A stretch of 64,000 nucleotides of DNA, from NCBI GenBank assembly GCA_945862165.1, contig CAMAXI010000002.1:62001-126000 (forward strand), written 5' to 3'. A program made the position numbers and the translations under genes. Positions within the stretch are counted from its first letter, which is position 1, and each line of letters begins with the position of its first letter. This stretch comes from Chryseobacterium gleum. Its GTDB lineage: Bacteria > Bacteroidota > Bacteroidia > Flavobacteriales_D > Crocinitomicaceae. Under the pieces are notes generated by a model. The model was not told where the DNA came from and ran no database searches. It saw only the letters and a program-made list of their open reading frames with translations. Below, one piece after another: positions 62,223-64,000 of this stretch.

Positions 62223-64000
62223 CTAATTAATCACTACAAATTCCCCTACCTTTCTTCCTTCCCCTTCATTTGGGGCGGTCCAAATAAAATAAACACCCGC
62301 TTTCACGCGTTCGCCACTTAAGGTTTTGCCATCCCAATGCGCTGTTCCACCATTGGATGTCGTTTTGTAAACTAAATTACCTCCAGCATCTGTAAAACGC
62401 ACATCGGAGTCGTAAGCAATCCCTTGAATAGTAACTCCATAAGTATGTTCCGGTTTTAAAGGATTAGGAAATACCAAAGTGTTTTCGTAGGTATTATCTC
62501 CTTGGGATGCATCTGTTCTAAATGATACTAAACCTTCTTCCGTAATTATATACAATTCACCCGTTTGATGGTTTAACTTCAAATCTAAAATCGTATTGGA
62601 AATCAATGGGCTATTATCTTTGGAATAACTTGCAAGAATTTCAGAACCATCTGGAGAAAGTAAAAATAAACCTGCACTCGCTGTAGCGATCCATTTTCGG
62701 TTTCCTCCATCTACTTCAATATCTGAAATTGCTGTTTTACCCAACATATATTCCACATTTCCTTCAAAACGTAATTTAATACGTTGTGCTGCAAAAGATT
62801 TTTGCTCTTTAGAAAGTATGGAACCAGCGTTATATAAAATACAGAAACCATTGTCCGTCCCAATCCATAACTGATTATTAAAATCCATTGCTAAAGCTGT
62901 AACTTCTTTGGAAGGTAAAGCACCACTTGTCAATCCATCATTTACCACTCGAAACAAATCATCGGAAGCATCGTCTAAAGTACCTCCATCCGAAAATCCT
63001 ACCAAACCGGTTCCATATACGGTAAACCATTTATTATTCTGGTTATCAATAATTAATTTACGATTAAACACATTTTTAGAAGCTCCACCTGTTTCAAATG
63101 TATGCCATTTCCCAGATTTATCGAGCATTTTCAAAGGTGTATTTGTAAAAGCATTTAATACCCATAAGTTTTCATCGAGATCATATTTTACATCGGAAAC
63201 ACAAGTCCAACCATTATCTCCTAAAGCATATTTCTGTAAAGGAGAATTAGTAAAAGTATAGGTGGTGTCTATCTCTTTTCCGGTATTAATTACGGACAAA
63301 GGAACTTCCGAAAACGAGCCAAAAGCAATTTGATTCGGATTGATCGGATTGATCGCAACGGAAGAAATGTCCCAAATGTTTTTATTTAACCAGCGCTTTT
63401 GATTCCATTGGTTGAACATCGTCCAGGTTTCATTTTCGAAGGTATAAGCACCTGTTCTGTTAAAGGAAACTGCAGCTTTTTGTAATATTCCTCCTGAAAA
63501 AGCCATTTTACCTTTTTGGCAATCCGCTGAAAAAAAACTTCTTTTCCCAGGTCCTGTCATTGCAATACGCGAATTGTAGTAGTTATCTTGCCACTTAACT
63601 AGTCCATTTTCATTATCTGCAACCCAATACGAACCTCCTCCAAATACTATTTTTTGTGGTCTTGTTGTAGGATTAAATGTGTAATTATACAGTATTTCTG
63701 TGCGATGAAACGATGTGTCGTAAAAACAGACGTTATTATAAATACATACTGTAAATTGTGATTGTCGTGCCTGAATAGCCGCTATTTCCACATCGTTCGA
63801 AAATAATGTGCTATTCATCTCCATGAGTTTTTCCTTTTGCAAAGAAAAAATAGAATCCTTCCCATAAACCGGGTGAATGGAAGCTACATACAAGGTATTT
63901 AAAAAAGGTGTAATATATTTAAAAACAGAAACATCCCGTTTTTTTATACGTTGGTCTATTTTCCAATTTAATGGATTAGCAATCAATGGGTGTTTGGATG
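62223..64000 (-). CDS. porZ: PorZ-like T9SS beta-propeller protein (partial, continues beyond the window)
   Basis: At least 591 residues; the N-terminus is cut off by the window edge. The frame is open to base 64000, and an internal TTG at 63986 is not taken as start. The chain resembles two-component-regulator-type beta-propellers (for example NKWFTVYGTGLVGFSDGG, NQLWIGTDNGFCIL, GGNRKWIATASAGLFLLSPDG) and ends in a T9SS-type sorting/Ig-like domain (NTLVFPNPLKPEHTYGVTI, RVKAGVYFIW). In Bacteroidota a PorZ-type protein next to recO is usual to my recollection. PorZ is part of the T9SS attachment complex that acts with the sortase PorU. Confidence 0.75.
   Translation of the reverse strand, partial: SKHPLIANPLNWKIDQRIKKRDVSVFKYITPFLNTLYVASIHPVYGKDSIFSLQKEKLMEMNSTLFSNDVEIAAIQARQSQFTVCIYNNVCFYDTSFHRTEILYNYTFNPTTRPQKIVFGGGSYWVADNENGLVKWQDNYYNSRIAMTGPGKRSFFSADCQKGKMAFSGGILQKAAVSFNRTGAYTFENETWTMFNQWNQKRWLNKNIWDISSVAINPINPNQIAFGSFSEVPLSVINTGKEIDTTYTFTNSPLQKYALGDNGWTCVSDVKYDLDENLWVLNAFTNTPLKMLDKSGKWHTFETGGASKNVFNRKLIIDNQNNKWFTVYGTGLVGFSDGGTLDDASDDLFRVVNDGLTSGALPSKEVTALAMDFNNQLWIGTDNGFCILYNAGSILSKEQKSFAAQRIKLRFEGNVEYMLGKTAISDIEVDGGNRKWIATASAGLFLLSPDGSEILASYSKDNSPLISNTILDLKLNHQTGELYIITEEGLVSFRTDASQGDNTYENTLVFPNPLKPEHTYGVTIQGIAYDSDVRFTDAGGNLVYKTTSNGGTAHWDGKTLSGERVKAGVYFIWTAPNEGEGRKVGEFVVIN

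Overview
This 64 kb window is a gene-dense, AT-rich stretch of a Bacteroidota chromosome, most likely order Flavobacteriales. I cannot name a genus. The evidence is type IX secretion and gliding genes (gldH, a PorP/SprF-like protein, a PorZ-like protein, proteins with T9SS C-terminal sorting domains), the b558-type sdhC-sdhA-sdhB order, a RicT/PSP1-gldH pair, a YtxJ bacilliredoxin, many short-lipobox lipoproteins, and promoter-like TAnnTTTG boxes. I see no tRNA, rRNA, CRISPR array, insertion sequence or prophage.

Layout. 1-5.1 kb: MscS channel, secreted PAP2 phosphatase, a family 5 solute-binding lipoprotein, a PolB-type exonuclease and two small lipoproteins. 5.2-9.5 kb: pheS, ytxJ and glutaminyl cyclase, facing trpS, trxA and a DUF983 gene. 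9.4-13.6 kb: the succinate dehydrogenase operon, interrupted by a four-helix-bundle (S23/IVP) gene flanked by an 11-bp inverted repeat. 13.7-17.2 kb: an MFS transporter with an enlarged centre, a SCO protein, a pentapeptide-repeat protein and an MmcQ/YjbR protein. 17.2-23.1 kb: exbB-exbD-exbD-tonB, then a small membrane protein, a PstS-like lipoprotein and a TPR protein, behind a good Bacteroidota-type promoter. 23.4-29.8 kb: riboflavin synthase, then a tight envelope operon purE-dut-nucleotidyltransferase-TPR-DUF4292-EnvC. 30-35.3 kb: an M43 metalloprotease with a T9SS domain, gpsA and acetyl-CoA synthetase. 35.3-53.2 kb: gldH, ricT, a PorP/SprF-like gene and one 14.9 kb gene. 53.4-64 kb: flippase, crotonase, hemJ, a lipoprotein, an MBL hydrolase, TPR and membrane proteins, an orphan antitoxin-like gene, then a minus-strand run of a PorZ-like gene, recO, ridA, a membrane protein and a methyltransferase.

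The most striking object is the 4972-residue secreted protein at 38242-53160. Its middle carries 23 PKD-like repeats of about 96 residues. I can sort them into subtypes that recur in the same order four times (alpha, beta, gamma, delta, then zero to three epsilon). Further on are about 17 PKD domains of about 81 residues, ten of them in a strict A/B alternation. It ends in a type B gliding/T9SS sorting domain and sits directly upstream of its likely PorP/SprF partner, an arrangement like SprB-SprF.

Several genes form one picture of the envelope. The T9SS parts export and anchor the giant protein and the protease. ExbB-ExbD-TonB energises the outer membrane. The EnvC-like protein has lost zinc ligands and looks like an amidase activator. 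A membrane-anchored glutaminyl cyclase accompanies at least five exported proteins here whose predicted mature N-terminus is glutamine. Short dispersed repeats (TGACGAG-type, TTCGACA-GCTCA-type, a 23-bp triple tandem repeat) mark several operon ends.
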